Assembly (NCBI RefSeq): GCF_003989665.1 | Contig: NZ_RZIJ01000014.1 | Span: forward strand, 142,195 to 206,194 | Origin: Azospirillum doebereinerae | GTDB lineage: Bacteria > Pseudomonadota > Alphaproteobacteria > Azospirillales > Azospirillaceae | DNA: 64,000 bases | Reading direction: 5' to 3' | Shown here: positions 34,376-43,090 of the stretch, one piece after another | Layout of the letters: each line of letters starts with the position of its first letter | Numbering within the stretch: the first letter of the stretch is position 1 | Notes under the pieces: generated by a model | The model's database searches: none | The model's input: only the letters and a program-made list of their open reading frames with translations | Told to the model about the DNA's origin: nothing | Translations under genes and position numbers: made by a program

Positions 34376-36535
34376 TCAATCGCCCGCGAGTTGGCGGCGG
34401 GCATAGGCGGCGGACAGATAGCGGCTCACGAGCGCCTCGAAATCGGCCGCCTTCATGTCACGGATGCCCATCGCCTCAAGCACCACGATCCGCTTGCGCC
34501 GATTCACCTTGTTGTAGAGGGAGAAGCCGATCCGGTTGGGCAGCGGCGCCTCATCGCGCAACGCCAGCACCAACGCCAGCCGTTGCGACGCCGTCACCCG
34601 CATCGCCACGACATCGGTCCAGGCGATGGCCTCCCGCAGCCGCGCCGACACCAGCCCTTCGGGGGTGAAGGTCATCAGCGGCGCCTTCGTCGCGTGGCGG
34701 ATCCAGAGCGCGTAGAGCAGCGCGCCGCCGGCCGAGACGGCGGTCACCACCCCGATGATCGCCGTTGCGCCCGGATCATGGTTGAGGCCGAGCACCGGCG
34801 CGAAAAAGGTGGCGCAGAGGGCGAAGGCGACGCAGAGGACCGCGATGAAGGCCATGGCCCACATCATCGGCTTTCCATTCTCGTAAAGCACCGTGTGCTC
34901 GGCCGGGACGGCGGCGGCCGCCGCCTCCAGCTCCTGCCGGTTCAACTGGTGCGCCTGCCGCGACTCCCCGAGAAACGCCGCGGTCAGTGCGTGGCAAAGG
35001 CCGCTCCAGTCCGAGAACAGCGCGTGGGGAAGGAGGGTGTCCTCCGCCGCCGGCCCGCGCGCGGCGCGCGCCAGAAGGCGGTCGTCGAGCGGGACGCCGA
35101 GGGCATCGATCCGCTGAACGGCCGGCGGATGGCTGTCGGTCGGGTGAGGCTGGCGCTCCTCGAGGCGCGCGGCCGGGTCGGGAAGGCCGTTGCCCGCGCG
35201 CCGCAGGATTTCGGCCATCAGATCCGGGGGACCCGCCTCGGGAGCGTGGAAGGCGTCGTCCAGCACCCCGACGATGACGGGCGCCAGGGCGGCGGTGCGA
35301 AGCAGGGTGAGGGGAACGCTCTCCGGGCCGCTGACCAGACTGCTCTTGCGGTCGGCCTCCAGCTCGCGGGCCCGGCTGATCTGGGCGACCGCAAGGTCGA
35401 AGGTCTCCAGGGTGTGGAAGCCGAGCCGCAAGGCGGGGTGAAGCACGAAGCTGCCGGCGCCGGTGTTTCGGTCGAGCGCGCCCATGGTCCGCCAGAACCC
35501 GGCGTGGATCGGGGCGAAGCGGCGGCTGTAGGCCGTGTCCTCGCCCGAGAAGTGGGCCAGCTCGTGCCCGATGACGGCGGCGAGTTCCGTCTCCCCGATC
35601 AGCGGCAGGTAGGGAGCCGGCAGATGGAGGATCCGGCCCGACAGGACCCGCTCCTGCCCCGCCAGCCGGACCGGCGCCTCGGTGACGAAGAAGCCGTCGA
35701 TCAGGCCGACCAGGATGGTGTCCGGCATCAGCGCCTTGTGCCGGGCCGCCAGATCCTCGACGAAGCGCCAGAGACCCGGCGCCTCGTCCCGGCCCGCCAC
35801 CACGCCACGGACGTCCAACGGATCCAGGGTGTAGAGCGCGAAGACGCGGCGCATCGCGATCATCGCCATCACGGCGCTGTAGGCGGCGAAAGCCGCGAGC
35901 ACCACGCCGAGGCCGAAGAGCTTGGCGCTGCCGGTGGACAAATGGTCCCAGAACCACAGGCTGGCCGCTTCGAACAGCACGGCCGCGATACCGGAAACGC
36001 TGAAGCCGACGAGCAGGGCGCCCAGCGTGAAGGGCAGGATCCGCCTCAACCCGTCGAAGCTCCGGACCAGGGCGTCGCGCGACCGCCGCGCCCGGACGGC
36101 CGCGATCCGCGCCGCCGCCAGCCCGACGAGCCCGGCGAGGAAGGCCAGCAGGCCGCCGGCCATCGTGATCCAGCTCAAAGGATAGCGGATCACGGACACC
36201 TCGACGCCCTCGTCGACCGTGCCGATGGCGTTGCGGACCTGCGCGACGGCCATGGACACGGGGAACCTCCGGCTGTCCGGTCCCTCCGTGGCGACGAAGG
36301 CCGATGGATTTCCGGCTTCGATCCTCTGGAGTTGGGCAAGCGTCCCCGGCAGTTCCTGGCTGGCCTGCCGGTAATGGTCGCGCGTCTCGGCTCCCCTCCG
36401 CTCCTGCCAGCCCCCGAGCGCCACAAGCGCCAGCGGAACGACCAGCATCCAGAGGACGAGGGTGATCCACGATGGAAGACGAAGGACGCGGCGGCCCGGT
36501 CCGGCCGCACCGCCGGAAGCGATTGTGACTGCCAC
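34376..36535 (-). CDS. M48-family membrane metalloprotease
   Basis: 719 residues from GTG 36535, chosen for the GGAGGA 6-7 nt upstream; a GTG at 36601 has no good site. A transmembrane helix near 14-34 (SWITLVLWMLVVPLALVAL), two to three more before residue 250, then the M48 zinc motif HELAH at 324-328 in AVIGHELAHFSGEDTAYSRRFAP. Two further hydrophobic segments lie near 520-570, followed by a C-terminal soluble domain of ~120 residues. Related to HtpX/Oma1-like peptidases but much longer. Substrate unknown; it appears to be monocistronic. Confidence 0.85.
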   Translation of the reverse strand: MAVTIASGGAAGPGRRVLRLPSWITLVLWMLVVPLALVALGGWQERRGAETRDHYRQASQELPGTLAQLQRIEAGNPSAFVATEGPDSRRFPVSMAVAQVRNAIGTVDEGVEVSVIRYPLSWITMAGGLLAFLAGLVGLAAARIAAVRARRSRDALVRSFDGLRRILPFTLGALLVGFSVSGIAAVLFEAASLWFWDHLSTGSAKLFGLGVVLAAFAAYSAVMAMIAMRRVFALYTLDPLDVRGVVAGRDEAPGLWRFVEDLAARHKALMPDTILVGLIDGFFVTEAPVRLAGQERVLSGRILHLPAPYLPLIGETELAAVIGHELAHFSGEDTAYSRRFAPIHAGFWRTMGALDRNTGAGSFVLHPALRLGFHTLETFDLAVAQISRARELEADRKSSLVSGPESVPLTLLRTAALAPVIVGVLDDAFHAPEAGPPDLMAEILRRAGNGLPDPAARLEERQPHPTDSHPPAVQRIDALGVPLDDRLLARAARGPAAEDTLLPHALFSDWSGLCHALTAAFLGESRQAHQLNRQELEAAAAAVPAEHTVLYENGKPMMWAMAFIAVLCVAFALCATFFAPVLGLNHDPGATAIIGVVTAVSAGGALLYALWIRHATKAPLMTFTPEGLVSARLREAIAWTDVVAMRVTASQRLALVLALRDEAPLPNRIGFSLYNKVNRRKRIVVLEAMGIRDMKAADFEALVSRYLSAAYARRQLAGD

Positions 36536-36684
36536 GCCCTGTCCTCCGTCATCGACGCCCACGCCGGAGGATCGCCCAGCGCGCCGTGCGGGACCAGCCA
36601 CCCGGAAGAGTTAGCAATTCCGGATCGTGCCCCTGGACAGGGTGACCGATCGCCGCGCGGACCTTGGCGATCAGGATGCTGCAC

Positions 36685-38310
36685 TCAGGATGCCGGCTTG
36701 CCGTGCCGGTGGAAGGCGAGGTAGTGCGAGACGGCCGGCGGTGCGTCGCCGTAGTGGAAGGCGCGGGTCTCCTCCTGGAGATCGGCGTCGGCGTGGGAGA
36801 CGCGGCGGTGCTGGCGCTGATGCTCCGCCCAGGATTCCACGAAGAACCATTCCAGGACGCGTTCCGGATCGCCGGAATCCTGGCTGGCGCCCCAGGCGTA
36901 GGCGCCGTCGCGCCGGCGTCCCTCGGCCAGCCGGTGGAGCACCGCCAGGAAGGCGTCATGGTCGGCGGCGGCGACCCGGTACTCGATGGTGATCAGCACC
37001 GGGCCGCGGTCGCCGGGAACCGGTTCGGCGACCGCCGGCTCCGGCCAGTGGTTCGACGGGGTCAGGTCGGCCTCGCCGGACGGCAGGTGATGACGGCGCA
37101 CGACGGCGGCCACGGCCAGCAGCGCCACGGCGCCGGCCCACAGGGTGGCCGGGACGCCGATGGCCTCGGCCAACACGCCCCAGGCGAGGCTGCCGGCGGT
37201 GAGCGCGCCGTTGAAGACGGTCAGGTAGAGCGCCAGCCCACGCCCGCGCACCCAGTTGGGCAGGATCGCCTGGGTGGTGGCGTTCAGCGTCGTCAGCACC
37301 GCGATCCAGGCGGCGCCGGCGACCAGCAGGATCGGCACCGCCGCCCAGCGCGGCGGGGCGAGCGCCAGCAGGACCATCGCCGCCGCGATGGCGAGCGCCG
37401 CCGCCAGCATGATCCCCTCCTGGCCCAGCCGCGCGCGCAGCCGGGGCAGCAGCACGGCGCCGCCGATGGCGCCGGCCCCGACCGCGCCCAGCAGCAGGCC
37501 GTAGAAGCCGGGGCCGCCGCCGAGGATGCGGCCGGCGATGATCGGCAGCAGCGCCCACAGGGCGCTGGCGGCGGCGAAGAACAGGCCGGCGCGCAGGAAC
37601 ACGCGGTGCAGCTCGCGGCTGGCGCGGGCGTAGCGCAGCCCGGCGCGCAGCGCGCCGCCGAACTGCTCCGACAGCTCGTCGCGGGCGTCGGGGCGGCGCT
37701 TCCACCACAGCAGCGTCAGCAGCACGACGGCGTAGCTCGCCACGTCCATGCCGTAGGTGGCGGCGGCCCCGAAGGCGGTGAGGATGGCGCCGCCGGCCGC
37801 CGGGCCGATGGCGCGCGCGATGTTGATGCCCAGGCTGTTGAGGGCGACCGCCCCCTTCAGCTCGGTTCGCGGCACCAGCTCCGGCACGATGGACTGCCAG
37901 ACCGGCGCCATCAGCGCGGCGCCGACGCCGCCGAGGAAGGTCAGCCCGACGATCGAGGTGACGCTGGCCATCCCGGTCGCCGCCTGGAGCGCCAGGGTCA
38001 GGCTGACGCAGGCCAGCCCGATCTGAATCATGATCAGCATGCGCCGCCGGTCCATGATGTCCGACAGCACCCCGGCGGGAATCGCCAGCAGGAAGATCGG
38101 CAGCGTCCCCGCCGTCTGGACCAGCGCCACCATCGCGGGCGAGCCCGACAGCTCCAGCACCAGCCAGGAGCTGGCGACGTCGCGCATGAAGGTGCCGACG
38201 TTGCCCAGCACCGTCGCCATCCACAGCACGGCGAACAGCCGGTTGCGCAGCGGCGCGAAGGCGGAGGGGAGCGGCTTTGCGCCGGTTCCGGGCGCGGTGT
38301 CGGCGGTCAT
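36685..38310 (-). CDS. MFS transporter (EntS-like) with C-terminal monooxygenase-like domain
   Basis: 541 residues from ATG 38310, which overlaps the DoxX stop (ATGA). Residues ~1-415 are a 12-helix MFS_3-type exporter: FAPLRNRLFAVLWMATVLGNVGTFMRDVASSWLV and the loop PAGVLSDIMDRRRML. After ~430 a soluble domain (ITIEYRVAAADHDAFLAVL and RVLEWFFVESWAEHQRQH) resembles the antibiotic-biosynthesis-monooxygenase dimeric barrel. It probably exports a small molecule handled by the neighbouring hydrolases. The fusion is seen elsewhere but its logic is not known to me. Confidence 0.85.
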   Translation of the reverse strand: MTADTAPGTGAKPLPSAFAPLRNRLFAVLWMATVLGNVGTFMRDVASSWLVLELSGSPAMVALVQTAGTLPIFLLAIPAGVLSDIMDRRRMLIMIQIGLACVSLTLALQAATGMASVTSIVGLTFLGGVGAALMAPVWQSIVPELVPRTELKGAVALNSLGINIARAIGPAAGGAILTAFGAAATYGMDVASYAVVLLTLLWWKRRPDARDELSEQFGGALRAGLRYARASRELHRVFLRAGLFFAAASALWALLPIIAGRILGGGPGFYGLLLGAVGAGAIGGAVLLPRLRARLGQEGIMLAAALAIAAAMVLLALAPPRWAAVPILLVAGAAWIAVLTTLNATTQAILPNWVRGRGLALYLTVFNGALTAGSLAWGVLAEAIGVPATLWAGAVALLAVAAVVRRHHLPSGEADLTPSNHWPEPAVAEPVPGDRGPVLITIEYRVAAADHDAFLAVLHRLAEGRRRDGAYAWGASQDSGDPERVLEWFFVESWAEHQRQHRRVSHADADLQEETRAFHYGDAPPAVSHYLAFHRHGKPAS

Positions 38311-38762
38311 GACGCCCTCCGTCGATGCGTCAGCGCGGCGGCGGCGGCAAAGCCGCCGACGATGGCGAGATGCTCCAGGAAGGTGGCGGCCTGCCGCGCC
38401 CGGTCGAGCCCCTCGAAGGTCCAGAAGGCGTGGGCGATCAGCGTCGCCACCACCGTGAAGCCGGCCAGCAGCCCGGCGCCGAGCCAGCACCAGCGGCGCG
38501 TCAGGAACAGCGCGCTGCCGCCGAGCTGCGTGACGATCACCGCCGCCGCGACCAGCGCGGGGGAGCCGAGACCCAGCCCGGCGGCCTCCGCCGTCGCCCC
38601 GCCGAAGTCGAGCAGCTTCGCGAGGCCGCTGACCGCGTAGGGGCTGGCCAGCGCCAGCCGCGCCAGCGGCCCGAGCCCCGGCCAGTCGAGGATCGCGGCG
38701 ATGGGCGCCGGGGCGCCGTCATCGCTTGGCTGGCCGGACAGCCGGCTCACGGTTCCGCTCAT
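38307..38762 (-). CDS. DoxX-family membrane protein
   Basis: 151 residues with four hydrophobic segments; ASPYAVSGLAKLLDFGGATAEAAGLGL is the DoxX entry pattern and FLTRRWCWLGAGLLAGFTVVATLIAHAFW fits its third helix. DoxX proteins are small quinone- or redox-linked membrane proteins of mostly unknown role. It overlaps the MFS gene by 4 nt and follows the amidohydrolase gene by 28 nt. Confidence 0.85.
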   Translation of the reverse strand: MSGTVSRLSGQPSDDGAPAPIAAILDWPGLGPLARLALASPYAVSGLAKLLDFGGATAEAAGLGLGSPALVAAAVIVTQLGGSALFLTRRWCWLGAGLLAGFTVVATLIAHAFWTFEGLDRARQAATFLEHLAIVGGFAAAAALTHRRRAS

Positions 38763-38790
38763 CGCAGCGCCTCCCTTTCCGTCCGCATCG

Positions 38791-40773
38791 TCACACCGCC
38801 CAGCAGCCGCAGCCGAAGACGCCCCAGAAGCTGCGGGCGTCCGCCACCGGCACGTCGGCGGCCAGCGCCGCCGCGTGGTCGTGGCCGTGCACCGCGCAGC
38901 CGGACTGGCAGCCGCAGGATGCTGCCTGCCTCTGCGTCACCTTGGGGTCCTGGTGGTAGCCGCCGAAGGTGGCGACCGGCGACCAGTCGGGCATCGCCTT
39001 GGGCAGCGGCGGGGCGAGCGGGCCATAATCGCCCGAGCCGTGCACCGGCTTGCCGCCCAGCAGGGTCAGCACCGAGCGGATGTGGGGGATGCGCTCCTCC
39101 GGCACCGACAGATAGTCGTCGCTGAGCAGCACGGCGTCGGCCAACTGGCCGGCCTTGATCTGGCCCTTCTTGCCCTGGTCGTTGGAGAACCAGGTGTTGG
39201 CCTCGGTCCACAGCCGCAGCGCCGTCTCGCGGTCCAGGCGGTTGGCGACCGGGTAGAGCCCGAGCCCGCCGACGGTCTTGCCGGTGACCAGCCAGGACAG
39301 CGAGACCCAGGGGTTGTAGCTGGCGACGCGCGTCGCGTCGGTGCCGGCGCCGACCGGCACCCCGGCGGCCAGCATCCTGGCGACCGGCGGCGTCGCCTCC
39401 GCCGCCTTGGCGCCGTAGCGCTCGACGAAATACTCGCCCTGGTAGGCCATGCGATGCTGCACGGCGATGCCGCCGCCCAGCGCCGCGATGCGGTCGATGT
39501 TGCGGTCGCTGACCGTCTCGGCGTGGTCGAAGAACCAATTCAGCCCCTGGAGCGGCACGTCGCGGTTGACCTTCTCGAACACGTCGAGCGCGCGGCCGAT
39601 GGTCTGGTCGTAGGTGGCGTGCAGCCGCCACGGCCAGCGGTTCTCGGCGAGCAGGCGAACGACCGGCTCCAGCTCGGCCTCCATGTTCGGCGGCATCTCC
39701 GGCCGGGCGACCCGGAAATCCTCGAAGTCGGCGGCGGAGTACACCAACATCTCGCCGGCGCCGTTCAGCCGGTAGGTGTCGTCGCCGTGGCCCGGCTTCA
39801 CCTGTTTCGACCAGCTCGCGAAGTCGGACAGCTCCTCCTTCGGCTTCTGGGTGAACAGGTTGTAGGCGATGCGCAGCGTCATCTCGCCGTCGGCGTGGAG
39901 CTTCTCGATGATCGCGTAGTCGTCGGGGTAGTTCTGGTAGCCTCCGCCGGCGTCGATCACGCTGGTGACGCCCAGCCCGTTCAGCTCGCGCATGAAGTGA
40001 CGGGTCGAGTTGACCTGGTACTCGGGCGGCAGCTTCGGCCCCTTGGCCAGCGTCGCGTAGAGGATCGTCGCGTTGGGCTGGGCCAGCAGCAGGCCGGTCG
40101 GGTTGCCGGCCGCGTCGCGCGCGATCTCGCCGCCCGGCGGGTTGGGCGTGTCCTTGCCATAGCCAACGGCGCGCAAGGCGGCGGCGTTGAGCAGGGCGCG
40201 GTCGTAGAGGTGCAGGATGAAGACCGGCGTGTCGGGGGCGGCGGCGTTCAGCTCCTCGATGGTCGGCAGGCGCTTCTCGGCGAACTGGTGCTCGGTGAAG
40301 CCGCCGACCACGCGCACCCATTGCGGGGCCGGCGTGTTGGCGACCTGCCGGCGCAGCATCGCCATGGCGTCGGCCAGCGAGGGCACGCCGTCCCAGCGCA
40401 GCTCCATGTTGTAGTTCAGCCCGCCGCGGATGACGTGGATGTGGCTGTCGATCAGGCCGGGGATCAGCCGGCGCCCCTTGGCGTCGATCACGGCGGCGTC
40501 GGGCGTCGCGGCGGCGCGCGCCTCGGCCTCGCTGCCGACGGCCAGGAAGCGGCCGTCGCGGATCGCCACCGCCTCGGCGACCGGGTTGGCGCGGTCGAGC
40601 GTGGTGATCTTGGCGTTGACGACGATCAGGTCGGGGATCAGGTCGGTGGACGGCATGGCGGCTCTTCCGGGGCGGGATCCGAGGGAGATCAGGGGGGAGG
40701 ACAGGATGGGCGCGGCGAGCAGGGAGGTCGCGGCGGCTCCGGCCATCGCCCGGCGGCGGGTCGGCCCGCTCAT
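38791..40773 (-). CDS. YtcJ-like amidohydrolase with Tat signal and Cys/His-rich tail
   Basis: 660 residues from ATG 40773 (ATGA overlap with the XapX stop). The twin-arginine signal TRRRAMAGAAATSLLAAP predicts folded export. Metal ligands H111 and H113 in GLIDSHIHV, later WRLHATYDQTI, FDHAETVSD and the C-terminal PVGAGTDATRV fit the YtcJ/NfdA-type amidohydrolase_3 family. After the catalytic domain (about 615) comes an unusual tail with CGCQSGC, a HGHDH run and a final FGCGCW, six Cys in about 45 residues, which looks like an added metal or redox site. It likely hydrolyses a C-N bond of a small compound in the periplasm. Confidence 0.86.
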   Translation of the reverse strand: MSGPTRRRAMAGAAATSLLAAPILSSPLISLGSRPGRAAMPSTDLIPDLIVVNAKITTLDRANPVAEAVAIRDGRFLAVGSEAEARAAATPDAAVIDAKGRRLIPGLIDSHIHVIRGGLNYNMELRWDGVPSLADAMAMLRRQVANTPAPQWVRVVGGFTEHQFAEKRLPTIEELNAAAPDTPVFILHLYDRALLNAAALRAVGYGKDTPNPPGGEIARDAAGNPTGLLLAQPNATILYATLAKGPKLPPEYQVNSTRHFMRELNGLGVTSVIDAGGGYQNYPDDYAIIEKLHADGEMTLRIAYNLFTQKPKEELSDFASWSKQVKPGHGDDTYRLNGAGEMLVYSAADFEDFRVARPEMPPNMEAELEPVVRLLAENRWPWRLHATYDQTIGRALDVFEKVNRDVPLQGLNWFFDHAETVSDRNIDRIAALGGGIAVQHRMAYQGEYFVERYGAKAAEATPPVARMLAAGVPVGAGTDATRVASYNPWVSLSWLVTGKTVGGLGLYPVANRLDRETALRLWTEANTWFSNDQGKKGQIKAGQLADAVLLSDDYLSVPEERIPHIRSVLTLLGGKPVHGSGDYGPLAPPLPKAMPDWSPVATFGGYHQDPKVTQRQAASCGCQSGCAVHGHDHAAALAADVPVADARSFWGVFGCGCWAV

Positions 40774-41042
40774 GCGTGGCCGCCGGGGTGAGGCTGCTCC
40801 GCAGTTGCGGTTTTCCCGGCCTGCGGGCCGAGGACGTGGCGCGCGCAGTCGCCTTGGATGAAGGCGAGGATCGGCTGGCCGGCGATCAGCCGCTTGGCGA
40901 CCGGCACGACCTGCTCGCCGACCAGCATGCCGAGCAGCCCGATCAGGGCGATGGTCGGCGGGGCCGGCGAGCGCACCCCGATCAATGCGTAGATGACGCC
41001 GACCAGCAGGCCGGCGCCCAGGGAGAGAAGGTAGGGCATCAT
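40770..41042 (-). CDS. XapX-domain small membrane protein
   Basis: 90 residues from ATG 41042 (or the adjacent ATG 41039). Two helices: YLLSLGAGLLVGVIYALIGVRSPAPPTIALIGLLGMLVGEQ spans the XapX domain, in which SPAPPxIALIGLLGMLxGEQ is the conserved core. The C-terminal ~40 residues are hydrophilic with one Cys. It is often found next to YcaC-like hydrolases and amidohydrolases, as here. Function unknown. Confidence 0.87.
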   Translation of the reverse strand: MMPYLLSLGAGLLVGVIYALIGVRSPAPPTIALIGLLGMLVGEQVVPVAKRLIAGQPILAFIQGDCARHVLGPQAGKTATAEQPHPGGHA

Positions 41043-41106
41043 GGCGTTCCGTCCTGGGATCGTGTCCGCCGGATCGGCAGAGGATGGAGCCGGGAGCGGC
41101 GGGAAG

Positions 41107-41131
41107 CCCCTCTCCCGCAAGGGGAGAAGGG
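41107..41131. repeat. REP-like GC hairpin unit
   Basis: The CCCCTCTCCCGCAAGGGGAG core is shared with the second unit of the element at 29372-29409. It sits between the YcaC-like gene and the XapX gene on the same transcript. Confidence 0.6.
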
Positions 41132-41146
41132 CCCAAGTTTTCCCGG

Positions 41147-41833
41147 TCAGGCGTGCTCGTGCGTGGCGGCGCCGACGACCTTGTGCGGGAAGGCGCCCCG
41201 CTGCGGCGCCTTGTGCACCATGGTGTAGGCGTAGTCGACGCCCATGCCGTAGGCGCCGAAATGCTCGCGCACGATGGTCATGACACCGTCGTAGGTGCCG
41301 CGCTTGGCCCAGTCGCGCTGCAACTCCAGCAGCACGGTGACCGAGGTCATCGACTGGGCGCCGGCCTGCTCCATGCGGCGGACGGCGGCGTCGTGCGATT
41401 CCTGCGAGGTGCCGCCGGACGCGTCGGTGACGATGTAGACCTCGAAGCCCTCCTCCAGCGCGCACAGCGTCGGGAACAGCAGGCAGGCCTCGGTCCACAG
41501 CGCGGCGATGACCAGCTTCTTCTTGCCGGTCGCCTTGATGGCGGCGACCAGCGCCTCCGAATCCCAGCTGTTCATCGAGGTGCGCTCGATCGGCGTCTGC
41601 TGCAGCACGTCCATCAGCTCCGGCCAGATGTAGCCTGAGAAGCTCTCGGTCTCGACGGCGGTCAGGATGGTGGTGGCGCCGAACAGCTTGGCGGTCTTGG
41701 CCAGCGCGATCGTGTTGTTCTTGAGCTGCTGGCGGTCGATGTTGACGACGCCGAAGGACATCTGCGGCTGGTGGTCGATGAAGAGGAAGACGGTGTCATC
41801 GGCGCTCAGCAGCTTCTTGGCCTGGAAGGTCAT
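41147..41833 (-). CDS. YcaC-like isochorismatase-fold cysteine hydrolase
   Basis: 228 residues. N-terminal FLFIDHQPQMSFGVVNID places Asp20 as the catalytic acid, and ALWTEACLLFPT gives the nucleophile Cys117; between them lie KNNTIALAKTAKLFGATTILT and RTSMNSWDSEALVAAI, all typical of the YcaC branch. A cis-peptide is expected just before the Cys as in the family. The C-terminal ~60 residues extend the fold with a His-rich end. Physiological substrate unknown. Part of the same minus-strand operon as the alpha/beta hydrolase, 66 nt downstream of it. Confidence 0.88.
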   Translation of the reverse strand: MTFQAKKLLSADDTVFLFIDHQPQMSFGVVNIDRQQLKNNTIALAKTAKLFGATTILTAVETESFSGYIWPELMDVLQQTPIERTSMNSWDSEALVAAIKATGKKKLVIAALWTEACLLFPTLCALEEGFEVYIVTDASGGTSQESHDAAVRRMEQAGAQSMTSVTVLLELQRDWAKRGTYDGVMTIVREHFGAYGMGVDYAYTMVHKAPQRGAFPHKVVGAATHEHA

Positions 41834-41899
41834 TGTGTCTGTCCCTTGTGGTCGCGATCGGGGTTGTGGGATTGGAAAAGGGGCGGCCGAACCGAAGGG

Positions 41900-42907
41900 T
41901 CAGGCCTTGAGGAAGGCGAGCAGCGCCTCGTTCACCACGTCCTTGTGCGTGGCGCACAGGCCGTGCGGGGCGCCGGGAACGATGGTCAGCGTGCCCTTCG
42001 GCAGCAGGGCGACGGCGGCCTTGCCGGTGGTCGCCAGCGGCACGACCTGGTCATCGTCGCCGTGCAGCACCAGCGTCGGCACGATCATCTTCTTCAGGTC
42101 CTCGCGCAGGTCGGTCTCCGAGAAGGCCTTGACGCACTCGTACTGGGCGAGCAGGCCGCCCTGCATGCCCTGCGTCCAGAAGCTGTCCATCACGCCCTGC
42201 GAGGGCTTGGCGCCGGGGCGGTTGTAGCCGTAGAAGACCGGGGCGAAGTCCTTGAACCACTGGGCGCGGTCGGCCCGCACGCCGGCGCGGATGCCGTCGA
42301 ACACCTCCGGCGGCACCCCCTCGGGGTTCCAAGCGGTTCTCACCATGATCGGCGTGACGGCGCCGATCAGCACCGCCTTGGCGACGCGCGACACGCCGTG
42401 GCGGCCGATGTAACGGGCGACCTCGCCGCCGCCGGTGGAATGGCCGACATGGACGGCGCCCTTGAGGTTCAGCGCCTCGGTGACGGCCGCGAGGTCGTCG
42501 GCGTAATGGTCCATGTCGTTGCCGAAGCCCGGCTGCGAGGAGCGCCCGTGGCCGCGCCGGTCATGGGCGATCGCGCGGTAGCCGCGCTGGGCCAGGAACA
42601 GCATCTGGTCCTCGAAGGCGTCGGCGGACAACGGCCAGCCGTGGCTGAAGACGACCGGCTGACCGCTCTGCGGCCCCCACTGCTTGACGTGGATCTGGAC
42701 ACCGTCCTTGGTGGTCACGTAGCTGCCCTGCAACATGGCGTGCGTTCCTTGTGGCTTGGTGTGGGGTGCCTTGGTGTCGGGGCCGGCGGGCGCGGTCTGC
42801 GCGGCCGCCGGGGGTGCGAGCGCTCCCAGAAACCCGCTGCCGGCGAGGGAAAGGGCGGCGGCGGAAAGAACCGCCCGGCGTGACGGGTGGAGATCGTGGC
42901 TGTCCAT
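41900..42907 (-). CDS. Alpha/beta hydrolase (non-heme chloroperoxidase-like) with Tat signal
   Basis: 335 residues from ATG 42907; SRRAVLSAAALSLAG is a Tat signal, and the rest matches non-heme chloroperoxidase/arylesterase proteins: KDGVQIHVKQWGP, FSHGWPLSADAFEDQ, YRAIAHDRRGHGRSSQP, the nucleophile elbow GHSTGGG (Ser157), LHGDDDQVVPL (acid region) and a C-terminal APHGL with the catalytic His. The catalytic triad appears complete. Possibly a perhydrolase or lactonase. First structural gene after the AraC regulator. Confidence 0.9.
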   Translation of the reverse strand: MDSHDLHPSRRAVLSAAALSLAGSGFLGALAPPAAAQTAPAGPDTKAPHTKPQGTHAMLQGSYVTTKDGVQIHVKQWGPQSGQPVVFSHGWPLSADAFEDQMLFLAQRGYRAIAHDRRGHGRSSQPGFGNDMDHYADDLAAVTEALNLKGAVHVGHSTGGGEVARYIGRHGVSRVAKAVLIGAVTPIMVRTAWNPEGVPPEVFDGIRAGVRADRAQWFKDFAPVFYGYNRPGAKPSQGVMDSFWTQGMQGGLLAQYECVKAFSETDLREDLKKMIVPTLVLHGDDDQVVPLATTGKAAVALLPKGTLTIVPGAPHGLCATHKDVVNEALLAFLKA

Positions 42908-43090
42908 GCGGATTCCATTGAGGCGTCGCCGGACCCGGCGTCGAAGACGCGGCCGGCAGGTCCTGTCGTGATTCGGCGATGCTAGCGAAGCGGCGGGCGG
43001 GCGGATTGCCTCTTCGGAACGGCTTTTGACTGTTCCGCGCATTCCGGCGAGCGGCACGCCGGCCCGGACGGGTCGGTCGGACACGGGCAA

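Noticed and set aside
34024..34404. Minus-strand 126-codon frame after the M48 gene
   Set aside because: No family resemblance, no ribosome site, and it overlaps the M48 3' end.
34112..36724. An 870-codon plus-strand frame
   Set aside because: Antisense to the M48 protease gene, which has the HELAH motif and a good ribosome site.
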